A stretch of DNA of 64,000 bases from Moritella sp. F3 (GCF_015082335.1 NZ_BLRL01000013.1:1-64000); one strand, 5' to 3'. Positions 36,697 through 47,365 are shown, numbered from the stretch's first letter. Program-made: numbers and translations. Notes: generated by a model from the sequence alone, not told the origin.

Positions 36697-37827
36697 TTAA
36701 TCATTGAGTTCTATTTCACGCGCGACGAAATCACTATCAATGATCACACCTTCAACTTCAACATCGATGCCATCAACAAAGTTAGCTTGATTCAGTTTGT
36801 CGTAAACCGTGTTAGCATCTGCTTGTATTACTTGATTCGTTTGGGCATTCATTTTAAATGATGTCACTATTCCTGCTGTTCGTGTGATATCACTCACTAT
36901 ACCGTCGAACTCAAATTTAAACTGCTCCCAGTCATCATTATCTTGTTCATCAAACTCAATTTCTGTTGCTAAGCGATTATCGCCTTGTTTAACCGAATTA
37001 ACTTCAACCATTTGGCCTGCAGTTAAGTTATTTTGGTTACCGTCAGCAAATTGAGTTTGGCTGTTTACCAAGAAACGACCTCGTGAATTTAATTCAAAGC
37101 TAGTTTTATCGTTGGCAACCCAAGTTATAATACCTTCTACTTCACTGTCATCGCCTAAATCATCATAATCTTCTACGTCAATTTCTGTCGCGTTAAAGGT
37201 ATTATTGTACGTGCCTTTGACTTCAACCCACTGACCATTTCTGAGCGTTTCGTTATCCTCAATGACGGCATTGCTATAATCGACAGTGATCGTATTTGCG
37301 AGTTGAAACTCGGTGTTTGTTAAGTTTGAGATTAGTCCTTCAATTTCAGCCTGACCGATTAAGTCGACATCATCAAATTCAACGACTGAAAGTACAGTAT
37401 AACCGCCATCAGCAGCTGGAATAGAAGACAGCATTACCCAGTCTCCATTATCAATATCATCGGATAACTCTGCGAAAGTGAGCGCAACACCATTAATTGT
37501 AAAAGTCTTTGCAGTATGGTTTACATTGCTTACAACACCGACAATAGTTGGATTTAATCGAACTTGAGTACTGTCTTGGCCACTTGTCGTGATATTAACT
37601 AACATGTCTTTTTGCAGTTGCTTCAGCGCCAATGGGGTGGTGTTATAAGCAATATTATCAGCATTGTAGCGATGACCATTCACGGCTATTTGGTTGGTGC
37701 TTAGATCGACTAACTCAATCGTTCCAGCGACACCTTGCAGTGTTAGATCTGAATCTGATTGGTTATCATCACTATTACAAGCCATTAACGATGCTGAAAT
37801 AGCGGTAACTAAAAATAAATTTTTCAT
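36697..37827 (-). CDS. DUF5666-repeat lipoprotein
   Basis: A 376-residue lipoprotein: the signal peptide MKNLFLVTAISASLMAC ends with a lipobox cysteine followed by NSDDNQSD. The rest is several repeats of about 60-70 residues in the DUF5666 style, with recurring G-x-(V/W)-V-x-V/L-S and V-x-G-x-(I/V) strands (GQWVEVKGTY, GQMVEVNSV, GIDVEVEGV). It is probably an OB-like outer-membrane or periplasmic surface protein. The composition is very acidic. The function is unknown. Confidence 0.8.
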   Translation of the reverse strand: MKNLFLVTAISASLMACNSDDNQSDSDLTLQGVAGTIELVDLSTNQIAVNGHRYNADNIAYNTTPLALKQLQKDMLVNITTSGQDSTQVRLNPTIVGVVSNVNHTAKTFTINGVALTFAELSDDIDNGDWVMLSSIPAADGGYTVLSVVEFDDVDLIGQAEIEGLISNLTNTEFQLANTITVDYSNAVIEDNETLRNGQWVEVKGTYNNTFNATEIDVEDYDDLGDDSEVEGIITWVANDKTSFELNSRGRFLVNSQTQFADGNQNNLTAGQMVEVNSVKQGDNRLATEIEFDEQDNDDWEQFKFEFDGIVSDITRTAGIVTSFKMNAQTNQVIQADANTVYDKLNQANFVDGIDVEVEGVIIDSDFVAREIELND

Positions 37828-37911
37828 GATTTACCTACTCAATTGTCGGGTGATATCAATATTTGAGCGCATAATATAAGTAACTATGTGAAGTGTTCGT
37901 GAAGGCGGGAT

Positions 37912-38031
37912 ATGAACGTTTTAATTGTTGATGGTCATTATAATATAGCAGAGACTATCGCTGATTACTTAGGCCTAGCTGAGATCACTGTGGACTTTAC
38001 TTATCGTGGTAAAGCGGCTATCGAGTTGTGA
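37912..38031 (+). pseudogene. Response-regulator receiver remnant
   Basis: A 39-codon frame starting MNVLIVDGHYNIAETIADYL and continuing GLAEITVDFTYRGKAAIEL matches the first 40 residues of an OmpR-type receiver domain, then meets TGA. Downstream, to about 38200, frames are broken by stops, and only a fragment such as LTDDDVVK recalls the later GADDYVVKP part. No phosphoacceptor-bearing strand or DNA-binding domain remains. I read it as the decayed remains of a two-component regulator; no cognate kinase is nearby. Confidence 0.6.
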
Positions 38032-38220
38032 ATGTGTGGTGTTTGATTATTGTTGAACGAATATGCGAGCGGGTGTAGTGGTTGCTCAGCATTGTTGACG
38101 ATGATGATGTATTTTGGGTGACGATTTATTTTTCTTTAGATTCATCATCATCAGTACATGCACTTGCGACAAAATTGACTGATGATGATGTTGTTAAGTA
38201 ATAATATAGGTTAATGCGTA

Positions 38221-39636
38221 TTAATTAATATCCAACTCTTTTAATTTACGGGTGAGGGTATTACGACCCCAGCCCAATAGTTTTGCCGCATCTTGTTTAT
38301 GGCCTTGAGTATACTCTAATGCCGTCTGCAGCATGATACGTTCAAAGTCGGGCATGGCCTCAGCAAGAATATCGCTTTGCCCTGATGCTAATTGCTGCGC
38401 TGTCCACGTCTTTAATTGACTACGCCAATCGCCAATTTCTGCACCACTATTATTTAGTTTCACTGGTTGTTCATTGGTGATCTCGGGTGGTAAATCATCA
38501 ATAAAAATTTCTTGGCCGCTGGCCATTACCGTTAACCAACGGCAAATATTCTCAAGTTGACGAACATTACCGGACCAGTGGTGATTGGCTAAGTAAGTTT
38601 GGGCTTCCTTACTGAGAATTTTGGTCTCGACGCTTAATTCTTTACCCGCTCTAATTAAAAAATGATTGGCTAATTTGGGGATATCTTCACGGCGCTCATT
38701 CAATGAGGGGATATGAATTCGGATCACGTTTAAGCGATGAAATAAATCTTCACGGAAACTACCATCAGCGACCTTTTGTTCTAAGTTCTGGTGGGTTGCG
38801 GCAATGATGCGAACATCGACACTCACCGGTGAATGGCCACCGACACGATAAAATTGGCCATCGGATAATACCCGTAATAGCCGAGTCTGGATATCGATCG
38901 GCATATCGCCAATCTCATCTAAAAACAGCGTACCGCCATTAGCTTGTTCAAACCGACCATTGCGGACGTTTGCGGCACCGGTAAAAGCCCCTTTTTCATG
39001 GCCAAATAGCTCTGATTCAATTAAGTCTTTGGGGATCGCAGCCATATTCAAGGCAATAAACTCATTGTTTACCCGTGGGCTGTGCTTGTGTAATGCTTGG
39101 GCAACAAGTTCTTTACCTGTGCCTGATTCGCCATTAATTAATACACTAATTGATGAGCGAGATAAACGCCCAATAGCGCGAAAAACTTCCTGCATTGCAG
39201 GTGCCTCGCCAATAATTTCAGTCACGGGAGCAACTTTGTTATTTCTCCGGCGATTCTTTGACTGCTCTCTGGCGTGCGTTACTGCGCGAGTTGCTAAAGA
39301 TACTGCTTCATCGATATCAAATGGCTTTGGTAAGTATTCGAATGCACCAGCCTGATAAGCGTTCACTGCACTATCGAGATCGGAATGTGCCGTCATGATA
39401 ATGATCGGTAGATCTGGATGGATAGCGTGGATTTTATCCATGAGTTCTAAACCGGTCATTTCCGGCATGCGGATGTCAGAAATAATAATATCGGGCTGTT
39501 CGAATTCTAATTTATTTAATAAAGCATGTGGTTCAGCAAATGCAACGGTATTAAATGCTTCAGATTTTAGTGCTTTATCAAGTACCCAGCGGATAGAACT
39601 ATCGTCATCGACAATCCAAACTGTTGCTGTTGTCAT
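38221..39636 (-). CDS. glnG: Nitrogen regulator NtrC (GlnG)
   Basis: A sigma-54 activator of nitrogen-assimilation genes, 471 residues. The receiver has IIISDIRMPEMTGLEL with the phosphoacceptor Asp (about residue 54). The AAA+ domain has Walker A GESGTGKELVA, the sigma-54 contact loop GAFTGA and Walker B GGTLFLDEIG. The C-terminal Fis-type helix-turn-helix is AAKLLGWGRNTLTRKLKEL. It lies 11 bp downstream of glnL, so both are cotranslated. Confidence 0.97.
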   Translation of the reverse strand: MTTATVWIVDDDSSIRWVLDKALKSEAFNTVAFAEPHALLNKLEFEQPDIIISDIRMPEMTGLELMDKIHAIHPDLPIIIMTAHSDLDSAVNAYQAGAFEYLPKPFDIDEAVSLATRAVTHAREQSKNRRRNNKVAPVTEIIGEAPAMQEVFRAIGRLSRSSISVLINGESGTGKELVAQALHKHSPRVNNEFIALNMAAIPKDLIESELFGHEKGAFTGAANVRNGRFEQANGGTLFLDEIGDMPIDIQTRLLRVLSDGQFYRVGGHSPVSVDVRIIAATHQNLEQKVADGSFREDLFHRLNVIRIHIPSLNERREDIPKLANHFLIRAGKELSVETKILSKEAQTYLANHHWSGNVRQLENICRWLTVMASGQEIFIDDLPPEITNEQPVKLNNSGAEIGDWRSQLKTWTAQQLASGQSDILAEAMPDFERIMLQTALEYTQGHKQDAAKLLGWGRNTLTRKLKELDIN

Positions 39637-39647
39637 AGTTTAATCCT

Positions 39648-40700
39648 TTATTTTCTTAATGGCAGATAGATGGCAAATTCAGTGTGCCCTGGCCAGCTAG
39701 TACACTCAATTTTGCCTTTATGCTGTTTCACGAGGTTTTGTGCAATAGACAGACCAAGTCCGGTGCCACCTTGTCTGGCTGTGACCATCGGATAGAATAA
39801 GGTATCTTTGATATGCTCAGGGATACCGGGACCATTATCAATGATCTTGATTTCAGCGCTCAGGCGATATTTCTGTCCTTGAATATTCACTTGATGCGCT
39901 GTTCGAGTAATAATTTTTATAGTACCGGAATGTTTTAGAATTTGAATTGCATTACTAATAATATTCAGTAGTGCTTGCTGTAATAAATCCGGTTCCATCT
40001 CAAAATCAGGGATCGAAGGGTCGTAATCGCGCTCGATGATAATACCCGCCGGTAAATCAAATTCGACAAGTTGTTTCACTTTTTCAATTACGGAGTGAAT
40101 ATTTAAAATAGTTTGCTTACCGGGTTTTTGTGGCCCTAGTAAGCGATCTACAAGTGCGCGTAAACGGTCGGCTTGTTCAATGATAATGCCGGTAAATTCT
40201 TTTAGCTCTGCTGTTGGCAGTTCTTTTTCCAGTAATTGCGCTGCGCCACGTAAGCCACCCAGTGGGTTTTTAATCTCGTGGGCTAAACCACGCACTAATT
40301 CTTGCGCAGCTTGTTGCTGTACGTGCTGATAAAGCTCTTGGCTGATTTTTTTTTGTAAATCGATCTGCCTCGCTTCAATCAAAATACAGGTATCAGCACC
40401 AAAGTTGGTTAGCGTTGCGGATATTTCAACTAGCAGTTGGCGATCATCAATCACCAATGACACTTCATTATCGGTAAAGCCTTGGCCTGTTTTAATCGTG
40501 CTTGCGAGTAACGATAAATCTAGCGTTGTGTATTCAATGACATCGGTTATTTTCATGTCCAGTACACGGGTGGCACTTGATCCTAATAACTGTTCTCCAG
40601 CTGGATTGAGATATTTAATATGCAGATCATTATCGAGCACGAAAACTGACGAAACTAAGTTGTTGAGCAATGACTGCTGCGTTTCAGGGATCATGATCAT
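39648..40700 (-). CDS. glnL: Nitrogen sensor kinase NtrB (GlnL)
   Basis: A cytoplasmic kinase/phosphatase of 350 residues controlled by PII, which phosphorylates NtrC when nitrogen is low. The N-terminal PAS domain (LDNDLHIKYLNPAGEQLLG) is followed by the phosphoacceptor HEIKNPLGGLRGAAQLLE, the N box LLNIISNAIQ, and the G boxes DNGPGIPEH and GGTGLGLSIAQNL. AAGGAAA seven bases before the first ATG supports the 40700 start. It is separated from glnA by a DUF4124 gene and a terminator. Confidence 0.96.
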   Translation of the reverse strand: MIMIPETQQSLLNNLVSSVFVLDNDLHIKYLNPAGEQLLGSSATRVLDMKITDVIEYTTLDLSLLASTIKTGQGFTDNEVSLVIDDRQLLVEISATLTNFGADTCILIEARQIDLQKKISQELYQHVQQQAAQELVRGLAHEIKNPLGGLRGAAQLLEKELPTAELKEFTGIIIEQADRLRALVDRLLGPQKPGKQTILNIHSVIEKVKQLVEFDLPAGIIIERDYDPSIPDFEMEPDLLQQALLNIISNAIQILKHSGTIKIITRTAHQVNIQGQKYRLSAEIKIIDNGPGIPEHIKDTLFYPMVTARQGGTGLGLSIAQNLVKQHKGKIECTSWPGHTEFAIYLPLRK

Positions 40701-40803
40701 GGTATTTCCTTATCAGGATTACTGTTCGTTACCGCTCTGCACCATTTTGGTGCCACTATTGAAATACTACTGCACAGCGTGATGAAATTAAAGCTGCTAT
40801 GCG

Positions 40804-41322
40804 TTAATTAGCTTTAAAACGATGTAAATAAACAGTAATTAGCTCAGATGATGCAATTACCTTGCCTAAATTGTTAATTATTTGTAACTGTAACTTATGT
40901 GTGCCAATCGGAATATTATGGACCGTAAATTGGCTATCAATTTGTTCGCTATGGATCACGCCATCAATTAACAAGCGAATGTTTAAACCGTAGGTCAGAG
41001 TGTGACTGAGTTTGGCTGACACGATTATCTCACCATTATTACTGCGCAAGGTTTGTTGCTCGACAGGACTGTTGATACTAATCGTGATGGGTAAAGGAGT
41101 ATCAGGGGTGGTCGGTACTGCAGTACTTGCTACAGGTGTTCGAGATTGGGTCAGTGAACCTATCGATGGTGGTGTTAGCTTGACGTTAATTTTAGTTGCC
41201 GATTCAGGTTTGCTTTCGTCATCTGAAAAGTGGGTAATGCCTTGTTCATCAGTCCATTGATAAATAGCGGCCGTACTGGTGTAACTGGTGAGTAATAGTA
41301 TTAATAATATAGCGTGTTGCAT
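40804..41322 (-). CDS. DUF4124-domain exported protein
   Basis: A 172-residue protein with a signal peptide (HAILLILLLTSYTSTAA) and the DUF4124 core AIYQWTDEQGITHFSDDE right after it. A proline/threonine-rich linker leads to a C-terminal beta-rich domain (LRSNNGEIIVSAKLS, GLNIRLLIDGVIHS) resembling an Ig-like fold. This type of gene commonly lies between glnA and glnL in Vibrio-like genomes. The role is unknown. Confidence 0.85.
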   Translation of the reverse strand: MQHAILLILLLTSYTSTAAIYQWTDEQGITHFSDDESKPESATKINVKLTPPSIGSLTQSRTPVASTAVPTTPDTPLPITISINSPVEQQTLRSNNGEIIVSAKLSHTLTYGLNIRLLIDGVIHSEQIDSQFTVHNIPIGTHKLQLQIINNLGKVIASSELITVYLHRFKAN

Positions 41323-41391
41323 AACGACATCCTGTCTATTGCTTCTTGATCTATATGGTTATTCTCACCTAGTTACATAAAATTAACAAAC

Positions 41392-41420
41392 AAAAAACCC
41401 GCTAAATAGCGGGTTTTTTT
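41392..41420 (-). terminator. Terminator of glnA
   Basis: AAAAACCCGCT-AAAT-AGCGGGTTTTT, with T runs on both strands. It separates glnA from the DUF4124-glnL-glnG genes. Confidence 0.92.
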
Positions 41421-41444
41421 AGATTAATTTGTATTAATAACAAA

Positions 41445-42854
41445 TTATACGCTGTAGTACATTTCAAACTCAACTGGGTGAGTTGTCATGTTCAGTCTTT
41501 CAACTTCTTCAGCTTTAAGCTCAATGTATGCATCGATAGTATCGTGTGCCATTACATCGCCAGCAATTAAGAATTCACGGTCAGCATTTAGTGCAGAAAG
41601 TGCTTCTTCTAGAGATGCTGCCACTTGTGGGATCTCTGCTGCTTCTTCAGGAGGAAGGTCATATAGATCTTTATCCATTGCATCACCTGGGTGAATACGG
41701 TTTTTAATACCGTCGATACCCGCCATTAACATTGCAGAGAATGCAAGGTATGGGTTAGCCGCTGGATCTGGGAAACGTACTTCAATACGTGTCGCTTTTG
41801 CAGACGGTACGATTGGGATACGAATAGATGCAGAACGGTTACGTGCAGAGTAAGCAAGCATTACAGGTGCTTCAAAACCAGGAACTAGACGTTTGTACGA
41901 GTTAGTTGCAGGGTTAGCAAATGCGTTAATTGCTTTAGCATGTTTGATGATGCCGCCAATGTAGTAAAGCGCTGTTTCAGATAGACCGCCATATTGATCA
42001 CCAGCAAAAATGTTTTCGCCATTTTTCTGTAGTGATTGGTGACAATGCATACCTGAACCGTTATCGCCAACTAATGGCTTAGGCATAAATGTTGCTGTTT
42101 TGCCGTAAGCGTGTGCAACATTATGGATAACGTATTTCGTGATTTGAACTTCATCGGCTTTTTCAACGATTGAGTTGAATAATGCTGCGATTTCATTTTG
42201 ACCGGCTGTTGCTACTTCATGGTGATGTGCTTCAACTGTTAAGCCCATCTCTTCCATTACTAAGCACATTGCGCTACGGATGTCTTGTGCAGAGTCAACT
42301 GGTGATACTGGGAAGTAACCACCTTTAACGCCTGGACGGTGACCCATGTTGCCGCCTTCGTACTCTTTATCTGAGTTCCAAGAAGCTTCTTCAGCGTCAA
42401 TTTTGTACATACTACCTGACATGTCTGTTTTGTATTTAACATCATCAAATAGGAAAAATTCTGGTTCTGGACCAAAGAATACGTCATCTGCGATACCAGT
42501 TGAACGTAAGTATGCAAGTGCACGTTTAGCTACTGAGCGTGGGTCACGGCTATAACCTTGCATTGTTGCTGGTTCTAGTACGTCACAACGTAGATTCAGT
42601 GTTGTTGCTTCTGTGAACGGGTCAAGTACAGCTGTTGCCGGATCTGGCATCAATACCATATCTGACTCATCGATGCCTTTCCAACCTTGAATTGATGAAC
42701 CATCAAACATTTTACCTTCTTCAAAGAAGCCGGCATTTACTTGATGATGTGGTAGAGAAACGTGCTGCTCTTTACCTTTAGTATCTGTAAAACGTAAATC
42801 TACAAATTTAACGTCTTGTTCTTTAATTAGAGCTAATACGCTTTCTGCTGACAT
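41445..42854 (-). CDS. glnA: Glutamine synthetase type I
   Basis: Makes glutamine from glutamate, ammonia and ATP. The 469 residues match the dodecameric GSI-beta enzyme of E. coli. Landmarks are FDGSSIQGW, the metal/substrate strands [44 protein letters not shown] and [19 protein letters not shown]. The adenylylation tyrosine lies in DLYDLPPEE, so GlnE control is expected. A sigma-54 promoter and NtrC dyads lie upstream. Confidence 0.98.
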   Translation of the reverse strand: MSAESVLALIKEQDVKFVDLRFTDTKGKEQHVSLPHHQVNAGFFEEGKMFDGSSIQGWKGIDESDMVLMPDPATAVLDPFTEATTLNLRCDVLEPATMQGYSRDPRSVAKRALAYLRSTGIADDVFFGPEPEFFLFDDVKYKTDMSGSMYKIDAEEASWNSDKEYEGGNMGHRPGVKGGYFPVSPVDSAQDIRSAMCLVMEEMGLTVEAHHHEVATAGQNEIAALFNSIVEKADEVQITKYVIHNVAHAYGKTATFMPKPLVGDNGSGMHCHQSLQKNGENIFAGDQYGGLSETALYYIGGIIKHAKAINAFANPATNSYKRLVPGFEAPVMLAYSARNRSASIRIPIVPSAKATRIEVRFPDPAANPYLAFSAMLMAGIDGIKNRIHPGDAMDKDLYDLPPEEAAEIPQVAASLEEALSALNADREFLIAGDVMAHDTIDAYIELKAEEVERLNMTTHPVEFEMYYSV

Positions 42855-42932
42855 AATAAAATAACCTCCGGTGTCATCAATATGATGGCTTCATTTAAAG
42901 TTGTTGACTGTAAACAATCATAAACTAAATAA

Positions 42933-42949
42933 TGCCATATATGTGCCAA
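42933..42949 (-). promoter_or_regulatory. Sigma-54 promoter of glnA
   Basis: On the minus strand TTGGCAC-ATATA-TGGCA matches the -24/-12 consensus TGGCAC-N5-TTGCA with one mismatch. It lies about 80 bp before the glnA start. Confidence 0.85.
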
Positions 42950-43009
42950 CTATTTAAGTTGTTGATTTAAATGTTTTAATGTACATGTATTCGCTTGCGT
43001 CAACCGGTG

Positions 43010-43050
43010 TGCGCACTATTACTGTGCGTGGAGCGCACCATTTTAGTGCG
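43010..43050. promoter_or_regulatory. Two NtrC-binding dyads upstream of glnA
   Basis: TGCGCACTATTACTGTGCG (43010-43028) and GCGCACCATTTTAGTGCG (43033-43050) match the NtrC dyad GCAC-N7-GTGC. Their centres are 22-23 bp apart, two helical turns, which allows cooperative binding. They lie about 70-115 bp upstream of the sigma-54 promoter, at enhancer distance. The rest of the 517-bp gap to typA includes a TACAAT element (43324-43329) as a possible typA -10. Confidence 0.82.
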
Positions 43051-43371
43051 TCAAACGGGTAAGCATTGAAGCTGTACATTCGTTCTTACTCTGTTCGATA
43101 TTATGGTTTATTTTCAACGATTACCAGTAAAATCGTATTCAAATAATGTTGAATATTTATATCTTATATAGTGTCGATAAATAACGGCATAAAGACTTTA
43201 ATTGCACTTTAACTTGTGTGCTAAAAGCCCGTATCAGGCCTATCGCCCGCTTTTTAAATAAAAAAAAATGCAATCATTTTACTCTGCGTCAAAATTTTGC
43301 TAGGTAGATCACAGCGAGGCGGTTACAATACTGCCTAATTTTTACCCATATAAAAACATAGAGGCATCACA

Positions 43372-45189
43372 GTGCTAGATAAACTACGCAATATTGCGAT
43401 TATCGCTCACGTTGACCACGGCAAAACGACTTTAGTTGACAAGTTATTAGAACAGTCAGGTACTTTAGAAACACGTGGTGGTAATGAAGAACGTGTAATG
43501 GATTCTAACGATCTTGAAAAAGAACGTGGTATTACAATTCTTGCTAAGAATACTGCAATTACATGGAAAGATTACCGTATCAACATCGTAGATACTCCAG
43601 GACACGCCGATTTCGGTGGTGAAGTTGAGCGTATTATGTCTATGGTTGATAGTGTTTGCCTAATCGTTGATGCTGTTGATGGTCCTATGCCACAAACGCG
43701 TTTCGTAACACAAAAAGCATTCGCACACGGTCTTAAGCCAATTGTTGTTATCAACAAAATTGATAAGCCTGGTGCTCGTCCTGAATGGGTAATGGATCAA
43801 ATCTTCGATTTGTTTGATAACCTAGGCGCGACTGATGAACAGCTAGACTTTAAAGTTGTTTACGCTTCTGCACTAAATGGTTGGGCTAACGCTGAATCAG
43901 AAGAAGCAACTGAAAACATGGAACCTTTATTCCAAGCTATTGTTGACGGTGTTGCTGCACCAGAAGGCGATCGTGACGGTGACTTCCAAATGCAAATTTC
44001 GCAACTTGATCACAACGCATACGTTGGCGTGATCGGTGTTGGTCGTATCTCACGTGGTTCTGTTAAAGTTAACCAAGCAGTTACTATTGTTGGTTCTGAC
44101 GGTAAAGAACGTAAAGGTAAAGTTGGCCAAGTATTAGGTTACTTAGGTCTTGAACGTCATGATGTTGAACTTGCACAAGCGGGCGATATCATTGCAATCA
44201 CTGGTTTAGGCGAACTTAAAATTTCTGACACTATCTGTGCACAGAACAATGTTGAAGCGCTTCCAGCATTATCAGTTGATGAACCAACTGTAACAATGAC
44301 GTTCCAAGTAAATAACTCACCATTCTGTGGTAAAGAAGGTAAATTTGTTACTTCACGTAACATCCTTGACCGTCTAAACAAAGAGTTAGTACATAACGTT
44401 GCACTTAAAGTAGAAGAAACTGCTGATCCAGATAAATTTAAAGTATCTGGCCGTGGTGAACTTCACTTAGGTATCTTAATTGAAAACATGCGTCGTGAAG
44501 GTTTCGAGCTAGCAGTATCTCGTCCTGAAGTTATCGAACGTATGATTGACGGTAAGCTACACGAACCAATGGAAACATTGACTGTTGACTGTGAAGATCA
44601 ACACCAGGGTTCTGTTATGGAACAGTTAGGTATCCGTAAAGCGGAACTAACTAACATGACTCCAGATGGTAAAGGTCGTATTCGTTTAGACTTCATCATC
44701 CCAAGCCGTGGTTTAATCGGTTTCCAAACTGAATTCTTAACAATGACTTCAGGTTCTGGTCTTCTATACCATAGCTTCGATCATTACGGCCCACATAAAG
44801 GCGGTACAATTGGTCAACGTCAAAACGGTGTATTAGTTTGTAACCAAACTGGTAAAGCTGTAACTTACTCTCTATTCTTCTTACAAGATCGTGGTCGCCT
44901 GTTCTTAGGTCACGCTACAGAAGTATACGAAGGTCAAATTGTTGGTATTCATAACCGTGCTAACGATTTAACAGTTAACTGTATTCGTGGTAAACAGCTT
45001 ACTAACGTTCGTTCGTCTGGTACTGATGAAGCACAAACGCTTTCACCAGCAATCATTCTAACGCTTGAGCAAGCGCTTGAATTCATCGACATCGATGAGT
45101 TAGTTGAAGTTACACCGAAAAGCATTCGTATCCGTAAGAAACTTCTTACTGAAAACGAACGTAAACGTGCTAGCCGTCCAGCTAAATAA
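43372..45189 (+). CDS. typA: Ribosome-associated GTPase TypA/BipA
   Basis: A translational GTPase involved in 50S assembly and in cold and stress adaptation, 605 residues. G1 is [13 protein letters not shown]2 ERGITI, G3 [12 protein letters not shown]4 [13 protein letters not shown]-like domains and the family-specific C-terminal domain follow ([39 protein letters not shown]). The start is GTG behind GAGG. It is divergent from glnA as in E. coli. Codon use is strongly biased, in keeping with high expression. Confidence 0.98.
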   Translation: MLDKLRNIAIIAHVDHGKTTLVDKLLEQSGTLETRGGNEERVMDSNDLEKERGITILAKNTAITWKDYRINIVDTPGHADFGGEVERIMSMVDSVCLIVDAVDGPMPQTRFVTQKAFAHGLKPIVVINKIDKPGARPEWVMDQIFDLFDNLGATDEQLDFKVVYASALNGWANAESEEATENMEPLFQAIVDGVAAPEGDRDGDFQMQISQLDHNAYVGVIGVGRISRGSVKVNQAVTIVGSDGKERKGKVGQVLGYLGLERHDVELAQAGDIIAITGLGELKISDTICAQNNVEALPALSVDEPTVTMTFQVNNSPFCGKEGKFVTSRNILDRLNKELVHNVALKVEETADPDKFKVSGRGELHLGILIENMRREGFELAVSRPEVIERMIDGKLHEPMETLTVDCEDQHQGSVMEQLGIRKAELTNMTPDGKGRIRLDFIIPSRGLIGFQTEFLTMTSGSGLLYHSFDHYGPHKGGTIGQRQNGVLVCNQTGKAVTYSLFFLQDRGRLFLGHATEVYEGQIVGIHNRANDLTVNCIRGKQLTNVRSSGTDEAQTLSPAIILTLEQALEFIDIDELVEVTPKSIRIRKKLLTENERKRASRPAK

Positions 45190-45233
45190 TAATAGTTAAC
45201 AAGGTTATGAATTAATAATCTTGGCGCTATTAC

Positions 45234-45269
45234 AAAAAAAGGTGATACTTAGGTATCACCTTTTTTTTT
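45234..45269 (+). terminator. Terminator of typA
   Basis: AAGGTGATAC-TTAG-GTATCACCTT flanked by A and T runs. Confidence 0.93.
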
Positions 45270-45296
45270 ACCTTCAAACTACCAAGGACGGAACCT

Positions 45297-46283
45297 GTGG
45301 TTATTTCACCTTATCAACAATCGCTGGTATTCATTGCTAAAACAAAAACCACAATCTGGTTATTCTTATTAACTTGTTTTGCCTTCTTACGTTATTTCGG
45401 TAAGCGCGTCAGTGATGATCGGATCACAGTAAACGCCAGTTCTCTCGCTTATACCACGCTACTTTCTCTGGTGCCTTTAATTACCGTCTTGTTTTCTGTG
45501 ATGTCAGCGTTCCCTGTTTTTGAAACATGGCAGCAAAGCGTAGAATCTTTTTTATATACTAACTTAGTACCGAATGCGACTGGTGCTGTGCAGGGCCATA
45601 TCGAAGGTTTTGTTGCCAATACCGGAAAGATGACCTCTATCGGTTCTGGGGCGTTATTTATGGTGGCATTGTTGCTGATTAACACTATCGATAAGCACAT
45701 TAATCATATTTGGCGTTGTAAAATAGATCGCAGTTTCTTTTTATCGTTCGCGGTATATTGGCTTATCTTAACGTTTGGACCGCTGTTCATTGCCATTAGT
45801 TTAGGCATCTCGTCTTATTTATTATCCTTGTCATTTGTAGCAGATGTCACTGAAGTCACTGGGTCGGTAAGCTTATTAAAATTAATCCCAGCGTTACTTG
45901 GTACTTTAGGGTTATTTGTCATGTATGTAGTGATCCCACATCGCCATGTGCCACTGCGTTATGCGTTTATTGGGGCTTGTATTAGTGCGCTATTGTTTGA
46001 AGCGATAAAGCGTATCTTTGCTTGGTATCTAGTACAATTTCCGTCTTATGAAGTGATTTATGGCGCATTAGCAACTATACCTATCTTACTGGTTTGGATT
46101 TATGTGTGCTGGTTAATCGTATTGTTAGGCGCTGAAATTACGGCGTCATTAACCGAGTTCACTGAGCAGTTAAAACTCAAAGCGCTACAATCAGAAATAG
46201 AACCAGAAATAGAATCAGAACGCCAACAACAGTCACATAACCAGCAGCAAAAACACCGTTCTATGGATGACAGTGCTGACTAA
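45297..46283 (+). CDS. yihY: YihY/BrkB-family inner-membrane protein
   Basis: A 328-residue membrane protein with about six hydrophobic helices. NASSLAYTTLLSLVPLITVLF and AWYLVQFPSYEVIYGALATIPILLVWIY are hallmarks of the YihY/BrkB family (once thought to be RNase BN). The start is GTG. A Glu/Gln-rich C-terminal tail ends the protein. The function is uncertain. The order yihY-(peptidase)-dtd-yiiD resembles E. coli yihY-dtd-yiiD with one extra gene. Confidence 0.92.
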   Translation: MVISPYQQSLVFIAKTKTTIWLFLLTCFAFLRYFGKRVSDDRITVNASSLAYTTLLSLVPLITVLFSVMSAFPVFETWQQSVESFLYTNLVPNATGAVQGHIEGFVANTGKMTSIGSGALFMVALLLINTIDKHINHIWRCKIDRSFFLSFAVYWLILTFGPLFIAISLGISSYLLSLSFVADVTEVTGSVSLLKLIPALLGTLGLFVMYVVIPHRHVPLRYAFIGACISALLFEAIKRIFAWYLVQFPSYEVIYGALATIPILLVWIYVCWLIVLLGAEITASLTEFTEQLKLKALQSEIEPEIESERQQQSHNQQQKHRSMDDSAD

Positions 46284-46390
46284 GTAAGACAATTTAAACT
46301 CGCTAACGCGATAACATTGTATTTGCTGATGTTAGGTTTCAACTATCAACCTCTGTGTCCTTTGTTGCGGGAAAGGAGGTTGAGAAGACT

Positions 46391-47365
46391 ATGATTGGAC
46401 TGTACCCCGCCATCCAGCATTATGCTGAACATTATTTACCTGTGAATGCCCAACATTGCCTTTATATTGAGGAAGTGGGAAATCCGGACGGCATACCGCT
46501 TATATTTCTTCATGATGGTCCCGGTAAGGGCATTATGGAGGATGACCGACGTTTATTCGACCCAAAGCTATACCGTATTATTTTATTCGACCAGCGCGGC
46601 TGTGGGGGGTCTAAGCCGTATGCATGTGTTGATGATAATACGACGCAAGACTTGTTGGAGGATATCAATGCGATCTTAACCTTATTGGCTATTCCGCGCT
46701 GTGTATTATTTGGAGAAGGCTGGGGCGCTACCTTGGCATTGTTATACACTTTAAAGCACCGAGATAAGGTTCAGGGATTAATACTACACAGTGTCTTTTT
46801 AGCGCGAAATCAGGATTTAGCTTGGCAATTTTCAGCTTCAGGTGGTGCCGCGCAGCTCTTTCCTGAGCATTTTCATCATTTATTGAGTCATGCGAATGGC
46901 AATGATTATACCGCACTACTATCCTCCTATAGCCAGTTGTTAGTCAGTGATAATGAGATCGAAAAAATGACTGCTGCCAAAGCGTGGGTGGAATGGCAGG
47001 CACAAATTGGTAATCCTCATCCTGAATTTCGCAGTAAAGTGGACTTGATAGATGCTGATGTGGCATTAAGTATGTCGACGCTACAGTGTCATTATTTCTC
47101 CCAGCATTGTTTTATTAGCGATAATTATATTTTTAAACACTGTGAGTTATTAGCGCAAGTGCCGATGATCATGGTCCATGGCCGTTTTGATATTTCTAAT
47201 CCACTCGGCCCTGCTTATGGATTATGTCAACGTTTACCACTCGCGCAATTGTTTATCGTGCCTTATGCTGGGCACTTCGATTGTGAGCCCGGCATGATCG
47301 ATGCGTTACGAAAAGCAACCGAACTCATGGCTGAGATCATCGACTATGAGTTTGTCAGTGATTAA
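46391..47365 (+). CDS. Proline iminopeptidase-like protein lacking the nucleophile
   Basis: A 324-residue alpha/beta-hydrolase of the S33 family. HDGPGKG (oxyanion loop, normally HGGPG), LFDQRGCGGSKPY, HGRFD (Asp, about 267) and GHFD (His 295) are all recognisable. The nucleophile elbow, GGSWG in active enzymes, reads GEGWG, with Gly 110 (GGC) instead of Ser (AGC), so peptidase activity should be lost. The frame is otherwise intact at full length. AAAGGAGG eleven bases before ATG 46391 supports this start over ATG 46355. It may be a non-catalytic homologue. Confidence 0.85.
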   Translation: MIGLYPAIQHYAEHYLPVNAQHCLYIEEVGNPDGIPLIFLHDGPGKGIMEDDRRLFDPKLYRIILFDQRGCGGSKPYACVDDNTTQDLLEDINAILTLLAIPRCVLFGEGWGATLALLYTLKHRDKVQGLILHSVFLARNQDLAWQFSASGGAAQLFPEHFHHLLSHANGNDYTALLSSYSQLLVSDNEIEKMTAAKAWVEWQAQIGNPHPEFRSKVDLIDADVALSMSTLQCHYFSQHCFISDNYIFKHCELLAQVPMIMVHGRFDISNPLGPAYGLCQRLPLAQLFIVPYAGHFDCEPGMIDALRKATELMAEIIDYEFVSD

